This document shows, in pieces, positions 34,824 to 44,480 of a stretch of 64,000 bases of DNA (position 1 is the stretch's first letter; every line of letters begins with the position of its first letter). Origin of the DNA: Chinchilla lanigera. Its lineage: Eukaryota; Chordata; Mammalia; Rodentia; Chinchillidae. Location of the stretch: contig NW_004955438.1 in NCBI RefSeq assembly GCF_000276665.1, positions 12,007,683-12,071,682 on the forward strand, written 5' to 3'. The position numbers were made by a program, and so were the translations under genes. The notes under the pieces are model-generated. The model was not told where the DNA came from, did no database searches, and saw nothing but the letters and a program-made list of their open reading frames with translations.

Positions 34824-35135
34824 GCCATAAACTGGAAACAACTCAAATGTTCATCAAAACGTGAACAGACAAATAACATGTCCAGGCAGTTGAATACCAC
34901 CCACAATAAAGAGGATGGAAATGTTAGCCTATGCTAAAACATGGATGAATATTAAAATAATTACGCTATAAGAAGTACTTATACCCAACCCAGAAAATGA
35001 TATATTACATGATTCTATTTGTATAAAATTTTAGACTCCGTGAAGTAATTCATAGTGACAAAGGCAGATTAGCAGTCACTCGCTAAAACTAAGAGTAGCG
35101 ATTACAAAAGGGAGTGAAGAGGCTTCTACAGCTAT

Positions 35136-35560
35136 AAAAGGAAAATGCCTTAGATCAATTAAATTTACTAGCGTTTACATGAGCAAAGCAAAACAAAATA
35201 CAACGTGTGAGTCAGGCAGCTCCCAGAGCCAGAGCAGGCTCTAAAAACTCCAGCTAACAATGTGATCAGACAGCATTTATACAAAGAAACAGAAGTGAGG
35301 CACAGAAAACAACTTATTGGTTATAGCTGAGTTAATCAAATAGTCAATTGGTTATAGTCCAGTTCATTGGTTCCAGGGCCCCCTGCAACCGACCAAGCTC
35401 AGTTATTGTGATTAAATTCTATATTGACTTGGTCTGTTCGGCCAGTGCCTGATGTCTTTCCACCAAAGTATCCCTGCAGAATGAAAGGAATAAACCTGAG
35501 AGGTCCAGGGATAGAACCAATGGGCTGCCAGCTCAAAAACTCACATTTCTTTACATCATA
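35136..35560. repeat. Possible ancient LTR or other interspersed repeat
   Basis: Just after the L1 there is a stretch with recurring 'attggttatag' phrases ('aacttattggttatagctga', 'gtcaattggttatagtccag', 'gttcattggttcc') and a later 'aatgggctgccagc' block. The repeated phrasing resembles some ancient mammalian LTRs, but I cannot name the family. No gene seen. Confidence 0.35.
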
Positions 35561-35769
35561 TGCTACATTCTAAAAATCCCAAACGCTACTTCCTAGTGCA
35601 TAACTGATCTGTATTTGTTTAACTGTACAATGATGTTTAATACTAATGACCAGTCAACTGTTTCAACACTTTATCCCATAAATCTTCAAGCTAAATAGTC
35701 ACAACAAGAAGATGGAGCCTTTTTTCTTTGTGGCATTGCTAACCCTGACACACAACTGAGAATTGTAGG

Positions 35770-35897
35770 AATTTTTTTTTTCTCTTGCGACAGGGTCTTG
35801 CTATGTATCCCAGGCTGGCCCCCAACTCACAGCGATTCTTCTCTCTCAGGGTTCTGAGTCCTGGGATTACAAGCATGTGCCACTAAGCCTGGCTAAT
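35770..35897 (-). mobile_element. B1 SINE, truncated
   Basis: Reverse B1 from 'tttttttttctcttgcgaca' to 'ccactaagcctggct'. One copy of the internal duplication is missing, so this is an old or deleted B1. Confidence 0.85.
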
Positions 35898-36421
35898 AAA
35901 AATGTTCTAACAGAACATCTGCAGTATCTATACGCACTGTCTTTCTGTACCGTTTCTTCCCCATTCCTATCTTTTGTCTTGTGATTACTGAACATGAGGG
36001 GAGAAAATACATTGGTCAGTTTCCTCTTTTAACTGACAACACCTTGTCAGTTAACTGATTTGAAACAAGCAAAAATGCTCAGACTCCATTACCCAGCTAG
36101 GAAGGGGACATTTTTGGTTCAGAACACTGGAGATATTGCAGAAAATCTTTGCGGTTGTTTCCTTTCTACTGGATGATAAAATACTTCAGTATTATAATTA
36201 CGTTCTCCAGGTTTCAATACACAGTCCTGTGGCTGCAGAGAAAGGCAGGAAGAACCTGCCGTGGAGTAGCCCTCAGAACAGATTGTCCAGGTCTGCAGGC
36301 TCCTCTGCCAGCCACTACTCCGTGAGAGAAAGCTTGTGAGCTGAACGTGCAATGAATGAGATTATCTGAGCTCACAGTTTATGACAAGCAATTTGTAATC
36401 TTACAATGCTTTACAGATAGT

Positions 36422-36574
36422 GAGGTGTTTGTTTGTTTTGAAATAGGGTCTCACTGGATAGCTTGGCTGGTTGTGAATTCATTACATAGCCTAGGCTGGC
36501 CTCGAACTCGCAGTGATCCTCCCATCTTAGTCACCTGAGTGCTGGGATTACAGGCAAGCACTATCACACTCAGC
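36422..36574 (-). mobile_element. B1 SINE
   Basis: Reverse B1 from 'gaaatagggtctcactggat' to 'agcactatcacactcagc'. Target duplication 'ttacagatagt' / 'ttacaggtagt' at 36411-36421 and 36575-36585. Confidence 0.92.
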
Positions 36575-36842
36575 TTACAGGTAGTTGTTTTAAATAAACA
36601 TACATTTCATTTTGTCTGGAATTAAGTAAATTACTTTTTAAATGGTACAGAACTGAATTTATCTAAGCAAGTTCAAACCTGGCCGGACTGACCTCAGCCT
36701 GCCGGAGAAGGTGCAGTTGGAGAGCTTACAGTAAGAACCTAGGGGTTCTGATTTCCTCAGGACTCTCTTTCCCTTTGCCTCAGGCCTTGTGAGATCTCAG
36801 TGCTATCCCCAGAGCATTCATAATGTTACAAGTAGCTTAAAG

Positions 36843-37195
36843 CAGGCGTTTCAAACTTTAACGCACAAACAAATCACATGGAGGATCTTATTGAAAGGCA
36901 GGTTCTGACTCAACAGGCTAAGACTCCGCATCTCTGATGAGGTCCTAGAGATGTGCCAGCCAGGTACGGTCATGTACCTTGATGCTGGCTCCGAACAAAC
37001 CTCAGTAAGCACTTATCGGCATGCAGAGGTTCTGAAGCATGGCAAATGGAGCAGCCGCAGCACTCAGGACCTCGAGGAAGGCAAGTCTGGGTTCTACCTT
37101 ACTCCTCAATCAGAAATTCTGGTGGGGAAGCCCCGCAGTCTGTGTGTTTATCAGGTTCCAGAGATTCTGCGGAACCACAGGCTTAGCGGACAAGA
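36843..37195. mobile_element. MER5-type hAT elements (one split or two adjacent)
   Basis: The left part 'gcgtttcaaactttaacg' to 'aagactccgcatctctgatg' and the right part 'caatcagaaattctggtggg' to 'cgcagtctgtgtgtttat' both carry MER5-like motifs. About 140 bases of unrecognised sequence separate them. Whether this is one interrupted copy or two cannot be told by eye. Confidence 0.5.
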
Positions 37196-37199
37196 AATA

Positions 37200-37860
37200 A
37201 TTTGACTGTAGCTGGTAAAAAACAGCTCAATTTCCAAAGGGCTGCAGTTCTAAGAGGAAAAAAAAACCAGGAAACTTTAGGAGGACCCATAGTTATGGTG
37301 GGTTATTTTAAACCAGACTGTGTTTGTCTTCCAAGAGACATCATCAGTTCTAACCTTTTTTTAAAGAGAAGAAAATATCGTGTTAAACACACAAATGCAA
37401 AGCTTTCTTGTTGACAAGGCATAATATGTACACCACTAGTGTAATCACCATTCTCACATGTTTACAATAAACATGTCACAACCTTATTTTTTAAAACCCT
37501 CTTCCCGCTCCAAACTCTATGTTTAAATTGGAACACATAAAACTACATCTCTTCTTAAATTTCACAAACCTTAAATAATGTTTGAGAACATTACAAAATG
37601 ATCAGGAAAACACAACATAGCCACTGATTCATGCCAGCAAAACAAAAATCTGTTAGTGGGTAAACAATATAATTAGAAGATCCTATTTATAACGAGGTTG
37701 GCAAGTTGATTTCACCTTCAGCTTAACCAACATTTCCCCTGATTATCCATTGAGGATGAGGTCAATCAGATGATTATTCTGAATAATTCTGCTACTTATC
37801 TAGAGATTTATTTTTTAAATGGGACCAAATTGCACAGTGAATGCTTACATTAAAAATTTA
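37200..37860. other. Unique AT-rich sequence, no gene supported
   Basis: No repeat or exon recognised; short frames only. Confidence 0.5.
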
Positions 37861-38257
37861 AAACATTTTATTACAGTAAAAGACACAGTGCCATTGATCC
37901 CTCTCAAAATATGCCCCCTAGATTCAGACATACTTATCCCAGTGTTCTTGCCACTTTCTGAAACAGTTCTGGTAGTCCTCTTTCATGAATGTCTTCAGTC
38001 ACGACTATCCTAATGTCCTGAATCAACTCAAAATGTTTGTGGCAATTTCTGTCACATAAAAACCTTATAGCCTGTCCTCATCCACCTTATCACTGGATCA
38101 GGCAGTGAGTGACTTCTGGCTCTTTCCCCAAAGTCAAAATGACCAAGAAGAGTAAACATTTGGAATCAAATCAGGACGTTGAGGCACCTATAACACTGCA
38201 ACTAAAGACACTCACAAAAGAGAACTTCCAGAACTGCTTCCAAAAGTAGCAAGCATG

Positions 38258-38360
38258 GGCTGGGGATTTAGCTCAGTGGCAAAGCGCCTGTCTGGCAAGC
38301 GCAGGGTCGTGAGTTCAGTTCCCAGTACAGGAGAAAAACCAAAACCAAAAAAAAAAAAAA
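38258..38360 (+). mobile_element. ID SINE nested in mariner
   Basis: Forward ID: 'ggctggggatttagctcagt', 'gagttcagttcccagtac' and a tail of 'aaaaccaaaacc' followed by A. Perfect 13-bp target duplication 'agtagcaagcatg' at 38245-38257 and 38361-38373. Confidence 0.96.
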
Positions 38361-38408
38361 AGTAGCAAGCATGATGGGTAAGTGTGTTAGAAGTGAGGGG
38401 AAATATTT

Positions 38409-38622
38409 TTTAAATTAAGTTTATTAGTACATTGTAGGTATATATAATGATCACATTCATCATAGAGAACTTGTACCTGTACATGATATATCTTGATTCT
38501 TTTTTTCCCATTCCCCTACCCTCCCTCGAATTCCTCTTCCCCTCTTATTTATAAAAGTTTTGTTTCCTTTTTTCCTACTTTTCTTGCTTTTTTTCCTTTT
38601 CCCTCTTTCTCCCTCTGTGAGA
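38409..38622 (-). mobile_element. 5'-truncated L1 3' end nested in mariner
   Basis: On the reverse strand it has a purine-rich tract typical of L1 3'UTRs. It then has 'tcaagatatatcatgtacag' and ends 'acaatgtactaataaac' with a short A-rich tail. Flanks 'gaggggaaatatttt' and 'gagagggaatatttt' are a target duplication, and mariner homology resumes after it. It looks younger than the L1M copies. Confidence 0.7.
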
Positions 38623-38724
38623 GGGAATATTTTGAGAGGAATTGATGGCAGTGTGTCTGTCACTGTAGTAAAACCTTTAACATTTGTACTTAATCATTCA
38701 CCATTTCTTAATCACATCATGTAG

Positions 38725-39139
38725 GCAGCAGATAAATATGATCTGTATAGCAATTCATACAGGTAGCAAAAGTATAGCTATACATGTAGGTAACAAAGAG
38801 TTGAACGTAGAAAAGAGTAGGAAGTTAACACACCAGATTTCAATAAAAATAGAAAAACTGATAGGAAATAACTGATGTTTTTATACTTAGGCTCCCCCAA
38901 AAGTCATATAAATATATAAAAATTAGTATTCACAAAAAGGGCAATTGACAACCTAAAGAAGCACAAATCACACAAAGTTGGGAACCGCATACATTCAAAG
39001 CTAAGGTATTATTATGCTTGGGCCTCGTTCATGTCATGCACAGAGGAAACCCATCTTCTCAGTCCATACCATCTCTCCTGCTCTGCTCTTCTCTAGCTGC
39101 CTTAAGAGAAGCATGAACACCAGCAGTCATTCTACACTG
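38725..39139. other. Unique AT-rich sequence, no gene supported
   Basis: A run of 'aggtagcaa/agcaattcatac' phrases near 38725-38800 repeats weakly. Nothing else recognised. Confidence 0.4.
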
Positions 39140-39430
39140 CTCGGCCTCTCAAAGTGTGATCCAGTGTCAACACCCTCAGCATCACCTGGAGATATATGCT
39201 TTGTAACACATGCAGGCTCCTTCTGGCCCTCCTTTAGCCCTGATGAATCAGAATCTGTATTTTAATGGTGTCTCCAGGAGACTTGTGGGCACATTCAGTT
39301 TGACTTTTTTTTTTTGGTAGTGGGAATCGAACTCACAACCTTGCACTTGCCAGGCAGGCGCTGTGCCGCTGAGCTACATCTCCAGCCCCCATTCAGTTTA
39401 AGAGGTGCTGCCCAACCCTGCCTTCAGGGT
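39140..39430. mobile_element. MER5-type hAT element split by an ID
   Basis: Starts 'ggcctctcaaagtgtgatcc', continues 'agcatcacctggagatat' and 'gatgaatcagaatctgtatt', and its terminal part appears after the ID as 'cattcagtttaagaggtgct'. Typical MER5 layout. Confidence 0.8.
39302..39389 (-). mobile_element. ID SINE nested in MER5
   Basis: Reverse ID: poly(T), 'ggtagtgggaatcgaactca', 'gctgagctacatctccagcc'. Target duplication 'cattcagttt' at 39292-39301 and 39390-39399. Confidence 0.94.
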
Positions 39431-39728
39431 CTTGGATCCACCTGGGCAACCACCTCCCCACCATATCACCTGTCCTTTGAACTACAAAGCTCCTCTAGGG
39501 TTCAGCTTTGCCACTTTAGGGAAACTGGTGTTGAGGTGAAGCTAGTCACTCTAAATTACTCCAAACCACACATCAGCTCAGGAAGATATTCCTTGTAAGG
39601 AATTAAATGTCCGTTACCAAAACACATTATTTTGGACAGGAAGGTGGGAAGGATAGAATTATTTCTGTTTTACAGATTAAGCAAAACCAGTTTCATAAAA
39701 GCTAGGTGAGGTACTTAAAGTCAAAGCT

Positions 39729-40110
39729 ATTACGGTTTGGATCTACACACAATGTCCCCTCAAATTCTAGTGTTTGGCAGGTGAATGGGTCATGGGGTGC
39801 TGTACTCACCAGTGGATCCACAGGGGGTTGAGTTCAACAGCTGCATGTGCTGCTAGGAGCTGGCGCCTGGTTGGGGGGCCCTGGGGCCCGGTTGGGGGGC
39901 CCTGGGGGTGTGACCTGGAAGGGTGTGTTCTTGTCCTGAGCTCCTCCCTTCTCTCTCTGCTTCCTGGTTGCCCTGGGTTGAGGAACTTTGCTCTGCCATG
40001 CTGTTTCTGCCTTGGAATCAGCACACCATGAGCCGAAATCATGAAATCGCTCCTCCTTTAACTTGTGGGTAGTGAGTGTTTTGTTCAATGACAAGAAAGG
40101 GACTAAGACA
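39729..40110 (+). mobile_element. Solo LTR, MaLR-like, with internal tandem duplication
   Basis: A 382-bp LTR from 'attacggtttggatctacac' (first base mutated) to 'aagaaagggactaagaca'. Perfect 5-bp target duplication 'aagct' lies at 39724-39728 and 40111-40115. It shares the order of blocks with the 34473 LTR ('ctgccatgctgtttctgcc', then 'gagccgaaatcatg'). A G-rich segment 'ggttggggggccctgggg' is present twice in tandem near 39869-39907. No adjacent retroviral genes. Confidence 0.85.
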
Positions 40111-40134
40111 AAGCTTACTATTAGCAAAGTACTG

Positions 40135-40303
40135 CGCCAGGCATGGTGGCGTACACCTGTAATCCCAGCACTGGGAGGCTGAGGCAGGAGGTGAATATGA
40201 GGCCAGCCTGGGCTACAAAGTGAGTTCAAGGACAGGCTGAACTACATAGTGAAACCTTGTCTTAAAAAGACAGAAAAGATCAACGCCCCCTCCCCCCAAA
40301 AAA
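40135..40303 (+). mobile_element. B1 SINE
   Basis: Forward B1 'gcgccaggcatggtggcgta' to 'gtgaaaccttgtctta' with a mixed A/C tail. Target duplication 'tattagcaaagtactg' / 'tattagcaaagcactg' at 40119-40134 and 40304-40319. Confidence 0.95.
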
Positions 40304-40544
40304 TATTAGCAAAGCACTGACTAAAAGCCACATTTCTTCTCATTTACATTACACTCTCCTGGCTGGTGTCTCCTGGAAACCCTGAAGGGAATCAGAACAG
40401 CGTCCATGTAAATCAGGATATGTTGTTATTCAGATGGCCTGATTTAACATCAAAGAAGCATTACTATTTCTTTTCTTTCTGTTTGATTTCTTCTTTCTTT
40501 GTCTTTCTTTCTTTTTTATTTGATTGGTTTGGGGCGTTTTAGGG

Positions 40545-40712
40545 GTGTCTTTGTTTTTGTTTTGTACCGGGGATTGAAAAAAGGGCCTTAATTTTGAGAC
40601 TGGGCTTTGCTGAGTCACGAAGTTGCCCTGGCTGAACTTGAATCTGTGATCTTCCTACCTCTGCCTCCCGGAGTTCTGATATCAGGTGTGTGCCATTCAC
40701 TATGCCTGGCAG
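40545..40712 (-). mobile_element. B1-dID composite SINE
   Basis: On the plus strand, an ID B-box complement ('tttgtaccggggattgaaaa') lies left of a reverse B1 ('ttttgagactgggctttgct' to 'ttcactatgcctggc'). Read in its own direction, the order is therefore B1 then dID. The ID part is reduced. Confidence 0.7.
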
Positions 40713-40918
40713 TTTTTAGATTTTGAGGCTTTTTGTGTGTTAAACAGCAATGAATTAGGGTTAAGATTCACATTTCCCAGGACGCCTAACTCATCCCTTT
40801 CCTTGGAGTTCTGCCTGCCTCCTTTAATTGTGTTTCGCTTTGTTGCACTTTGCAGATATGGTCTATTTCACAAATTTCAGGTTTATGACAACCCTTCAAC
40901 AAGCAGTCCACCAGGGTC

Positions 40919-41079
40919 TTTTTTTTTTTTTCCGTGTTTTTGAGACAGGGTCTCTCTATGCAGTTCAGGCTGGCCTTGAGCTCACTTTGTAGCCCAGGCT
41001 GGCCTCAAACTCACAAGGATCCTCCTGCCTCAGCCTCCTGAGTGCTGGGATTACAGGCATGCGCCACCATGCCTGGCAA
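40919..41079 (-). mobile_element. B1 SINE nested in Tigger1
   Basis: Reverse full-length B1, little diverged: 'tttttgagacagggtctctc' to 'gcgccaccatgcctggc'. It separates Tigger1 blocks ending 'caccagggtct' and resuming 'aagggccattttt'. Confidence 0.95.
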
Positions 41080-41176
41080 GGGCCATTTTTATAACGGCAA
41101 ATGTCCGCTTCCTGTTTCAGTGGTACATTTTGGTAATTTAAAATTTGATATTTCAAACACTTTTATTCTTATACCT

Positions 41177-41322
41177 TTTTTTTTGAGACAGGATTCCCCT
41201 ATGTAATTCAAGATGGCTGTGAACTCATTCTGTTCCCCACGCTGGCCTCAAACTTGTGGTGATCCTCCTGCTCAGCATCCTAAGTGATAGGATTATAGGC
41301 ACCCACCACCACACTCAACACA
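41177..41322 (-). mobile_element. B1 SINE nested in Tigger1
   Basis: Reverse B1 'ttttgagacaggattcccct' to 'acccaccaccacactcaac', more diverged than the neighbouring copy. Tigger1 sequence 'acacttttattctta' precedes it and 'cattattatctttgtt' follows. Confidence 0.9.
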
Positions 41323-41951
41323 TTATTATCTTTGTTATGGTGATCTGTGATCAATAATCTCCGGTATTACTCTGATAATCGTTTGGGGTGCTTCGAACTG
41401 TACTACGTAAATGAGGAACTTAACTGATAGACCTGGTGTGTGCTCTAATGGCTGCACCAACGGCCATCCCCACGTGCCTCTACTCTCTCCCTCTCCCTCT
41501 CCTCCCGCCTTCTTATTCCCTGAGACCTAATATTGAAACTGGGCCAATTAATAACTCTTCAATAACTTCTAAGCTCAAGTGAAAGAAAGAGTCATGAGCA
41601 CCTCACTTTCAGTCAAAAGCTAGAAATGGTCAGGGTTAGTGAGAGAGCAGAATCCAAAGTGAGATGCATCCAAAGCTAGGCCTCTTGTGCCAGGCAGGGA
41701 AAATTCTAGAAGGAAACTAGAAGTGCTCCTCCAGCAAGCACATGAATGACGAGAAAACAAAACAGGGCAAGCTAACGGATGCAGTGAACGTCATTGTCAT
41801 AGTTTAAGAAATGACCACATCCACACCAACCTTAGGCAACCACCATCCTGGTCAATCACAGACTTCGACATCCAGCCATGACCCTACAGCAGCAAAAAGA
41901 TTATGATTCGCTGAAGGCTCAGATGATTGTCAGCATTTTTAAGCCATGTTT

Positions 41952-42098
41952 TGTTTGTTTGTTTTGAGACAGGGTCTTCTTATGTAGTCCGGGCCAGGCT
42001 TGAGGTTGCCCGGCGTGGTAGCCTGGCTGGGCTGAGGATCCTCCTGCCTCAGCCTCCCAAGTGCCGGATTTACAGGTGTGTGCTACCAGGCCTGACTG
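41952..42098 (-). mobile_element. B1 SINE nested in Tigger1
   Basis: Reverse B1 'ttttgagacagggtcttctt' to 'tgctaccaggcctgactg'. Target duplication 'aagccatgttt' / 'aagcaatgttt' at 41941-41951 and 42099-42109. Confidence 0.93.
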
Positions 42099-42564
42099 AA
42101 GCAATGTTTGTAAGTTAAGGTATGCATGTTGTTTTTTAGACAAAAATGCTATTTATCACACACTTAGGAGACTGCAGTGCAGTGTGAAACATACTTTTAC
42201 ATGCACCGGGATACTAAAAAATGTGTGTACTCACTTTATTGCGATATTCTCATTATTGCAGTGGTCTGGAGTCAGACTGTCAGTATTTCTGAGATATGTC
42301 TGTACCTAATACTGCCTCTGTGATGGAAAAACAAAAATCTCAGGATTCCTTTTTTTTTCAAGGGGACACAGGAACTTTATTTTTTAGCCCTGAAAGACAG
42401 GAAGCTATCCAACCAGTCTGAGTCAAGGGCTCTCTGAGTCTGTCTTTAAAAGGCTCTTGCTCCAGATTTTTCCAGCATATGCAAGACAAGTCTTCCAACC
42501 TAATTCCCCACAGCAAACTTCCTTTGCTGCGGAGAACACAAGAGAAAGAAGTCATGCATCTTTT

Positions 42565-42735
42565 AGGCCAGTGCTTCTCAAATTTTGCTGTACATTAGAA
42601 CCCCCAGGGGGAGCTTTTTAAAAATCCCCAGAGCCTGGCCACATCCTAGATCAATTAAGTCAGAATTTCTGGATGTGTGAGCAACCAGGCACCGCAGTTT
42701 TGCAACCTCCCCAGGTGATTCCAACACAAAGCCAA
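42565..42735. mobile_element. MER5A-type hAT element
   Basis: Opens 'ggccagtgcttctcaaattt', continues 'gtacattagaacccccaggg' and 'gtcagaatttctggatgt', and ends 'ccccaggtgattccaacac'. This is the standard MER5A order. Confidence 0.82.
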
Positions 42736-44109
42736 GAAGGTGGGAGAGAGACAGTGCCACCCACTGATGTCCACACGGATGCCCGGAGGCCCGTTCCGCC
42801 CAAGGCTCTGCTGATCTAATATTTACTTCGTTCTCCCCACGGTTAGGCAGCAGAATCTCAGGGGATATATTTTCACCCGAATCCCAGAACTGGCTCATCT
42901 AAAACAGCTGTTTCAATTGAGGTTCCTCCCCCGATTGTTTTGGTTTTTTTTGTTTTTTTTGTTTTTCTTTTTTGCAGTGCTCTTCCATTCAATAAAGAAA
43001 TTCTTTCTCATCCACTTCATATTCCCTCCCATTAAAGCATAACCTACCAACAGCGGGTGAATTACACTTTAGCAGTAGCCATAAAGGACAGCTCTTTCAT
43101 CTCAGTGGAGCATTTCCTCTTTATGATTCCATTATTTTACTCTGGCATGACATGCCTAATGTCTTAAGTACAGTACAGCATTTCTTTTGGATTTTCAGCT
43201 GGAAATCTACTCTGAAGAATCTTCAAAAACAGTCTATACAAGAACAGGGCAGTGTTTATTTTTATGAGCAGCTGAAGGCTGATCAAAACGTTCCTCTTAA
43301 GCCACAAAATGCGTAACCCTGGACTATTTCTTGGCGTACCGAACACAGGTCCGGGCGTGGAAGGGTATTTTATTTTAATTATTATACTTGAACCTTCTCA
43401 ATCTTCAGGCAGCACCCCTTAAAGACACCCCTTACGGCTAGCTTTCCACCCTGCAGTGACCTAGTACAGACAAAATATGGTGAATAAACTTTTTGCCAAG
43501 GAGTTGCTGTTAACTTGTCCTTGTACCACAGCTGCCTGTGTGTGAACTTCAGGAATATTCTCCACGCTGTCCTTTCAACAAGCGGAGCTGCTGAGTTTGC
43601 CAAGCCTACTTCCTTGCCTTTGTCTACTCCGCTCTTTGGCAACTGCGGTTAACAAGCCAGCCCCATTCAAGATCTTTCCCCTGCTCTAATCCATCCCATT
43701 ACAGCCTCTTCAATTTCACTTTTACCTATTCATGGATCTTCAAAGGAACTCCCCAAAAGGATGGAGTCAGAGTCAGGATTGATTTTCGTTAACACTGGAA
43801 GGAAGATTTACTTCTGTGTCCATAGAAACATACCTTATCTGTAAACCCTGTTAATACAAAAGAATTGCAGTCATATATTCTGCTCTATAAGTTCCTTTCC
43901 GTTTAATGATAAAAGGCCACATCATTAGAGACAAAGATTAAATAGTTGTAAATAACAGCACATTGGTCTCTTGTTGATCTCATCTTTCCACTACATCAAC
44001 GCGTCTTGCTGATGTAGAAGGAGGAGGAGGTAAAATGCAGCCACCGGCCAAGATGTTTCAGTGAGTAGCCAGAGGGCAGATGTCAAAAACTGCCAGTGAC
44101 TTCCTGACG
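42736..44109. other. Mostly unique sequence, no gene supported
   Basis: A T-rich run at 42940-42975 ending 'ttgcagtgctc' may be the tail of a nearly erased ID. Otherwise no repeat or exon recognised. Confidence 0.45.
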
Positions 44110-44480
44110 CTGTAGGATGGCTATGTCCTGGGGATTCCAGGATCTGGTAACGCGTGTTCGAAACCCGGCTATGTCACTGGTCTCGGCTGTGTATGTTTAG
44201 GCCAGATATTCAGTCTCTATGTAGCCACATCTCTCAAATGCAAATAATAGCAATGATGACCTTGATGGGGTGGCTGTGAGAATTACAGGGCATAGTGAGC
44301 AGTGACAGCACATTAGCTATTCCAGTTACACTTTTGGGAGTGGAGATGGGTCTCATTATGTCACCCACGCTGGTCTCCAATTCCTGGACTCGAGTGGTGC
44401 TCCTGCCTCAACCTGTCAAGGAGCTGGAGCCACAGGTGGAGACCACTGCGCCTGGTTCCAACTGCATTTTAAAGAAACAA
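44110..44480 (+). repeat. MIR SINE split by an old B1-like monomer
   Basis: MIR blocks in order: 'gcgtgttcgaaacccggct' (44151), 'tcactggtctcggctgtg', 'caaatgcaaataatagcaat' (44236) and 'gtggctgtgagaattacagg' (44270). The element is interrupted by the B1-like unit at 44331-44455. Confidence 0.7.
44331..44455 (-). mobile_element. Ancient B1 / 7SL monomer (proto-B1-like)
   Basis: Reverse 7SL-derived monomer: 'gagtggagatgggtctcatt', 'atgtcacccacgctggtctc', 'gaccactgcgcctgg'. It lacks the rodent B1 internal duplication, so it resembles proto-B1/FLAM-type monomers. Flanks 'ttccagttaca' (44320-44330) and 'ttccaactgca' (44456-44466) look like a diverged target duplication. Confidence 0.7.

Larger units (their letters stand above)
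27830..35135 (+). mobile_element. Old L1M LINE, nearly complete, heavily interrupted
   Basis: One sense-strand L1 can be followed from the 5' region to the 3'UTR. ORF1-side blocks include 'gacatatgaggaaataagaa' (28149) and 'aatgcaaaccagaaggctat' (28878). The inter-ORF block 'attaaaggaagtcccggcag' is near 29055. ORF2 blocks include 'tgaaagacagattaccagat' (29776), the 'tttcactggtaaattct' site encoding FTGEF (about 32206), 'accaagtgggggtttaatcc' (about 32552) and 'caacatcaatataaaaagta' (about 32956). The 3' end has 'ttacatgattctatttgtat' (about 35005). Many stops and indels show that it is long dead. Start is uncertain by a few hundred bases; the part before about 28130 is weaker. Without insertions it would be roughly 5.5 kb. 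Confidence 0.88.
37862..38724. mobile_element. Rearranged mariner transposon remnant with ID and L1 insertions
   Basis: Left part (37862 to about 38032) is the 3' end of a mariner transposase in reverse. Its complement starts with a decayed frame around 'gattcaggacattaggat' and ends 'ttactgtaataaaatgttt'. From about 38038 a forward copy starts, with 'cttctggctctttccccaaa' encoding the SGSFPK remnant of the mariner DFWLFPK motif. 'gacactcacaaaagagaact' follows, and the end is reached after 38622 ('atattttgagaggaattgat'). The two halves face each other. ID 38258-38360 and an L1 3' end 38409-38622 split the forward half. No intact transposase is possible. Confidence 0.8.
40828..42310 (+). mobile_element. 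Tigger1-type DNA transposon, internally deleted, with three B1 insertions
   Basis: The left end 'gtttcgctttgttgcacttt' plus 'gcagatatgg' and the right end 'cactttattgcgatattctc' to 'tttctgagatatgtctgta' are Tigger1 termini. Between the first two B1s and after 41323 ('tttgttatggtgatctgtga') the 5' leader can be followed into the transposase start (about 41573 on). There a CENP-B-like helix-turn-helix region is decayed but recognisable, e.g. codons for QKLEM and RKLGLL as SKARNG and SKARPL remnants. After about 41800 homology jumps to the 3' end ('gattcgctgaaggctcagat'), so the catalytic part is gone. It is inert. Confidence 0.85.

Noticed and set aside
36216..36320. Possible small exon ending before 'gtgaga'
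   Set aside because: The acceptor tract is poor, the left boundary is ambiguous, and the product (Ser/Arg-rich) is not distinctive.
38258..38360. tRNA-Ala gene
   Set aside because: The tRNA-like head is that of an ID SINE with a poly(A) tail and target duplications, as for all similar copies in the window.
37862..38724. Functional mariner transposase
   Set aside because: Fragments face opposite ways, contain stops and are interrupted by an ID and an L1 end.
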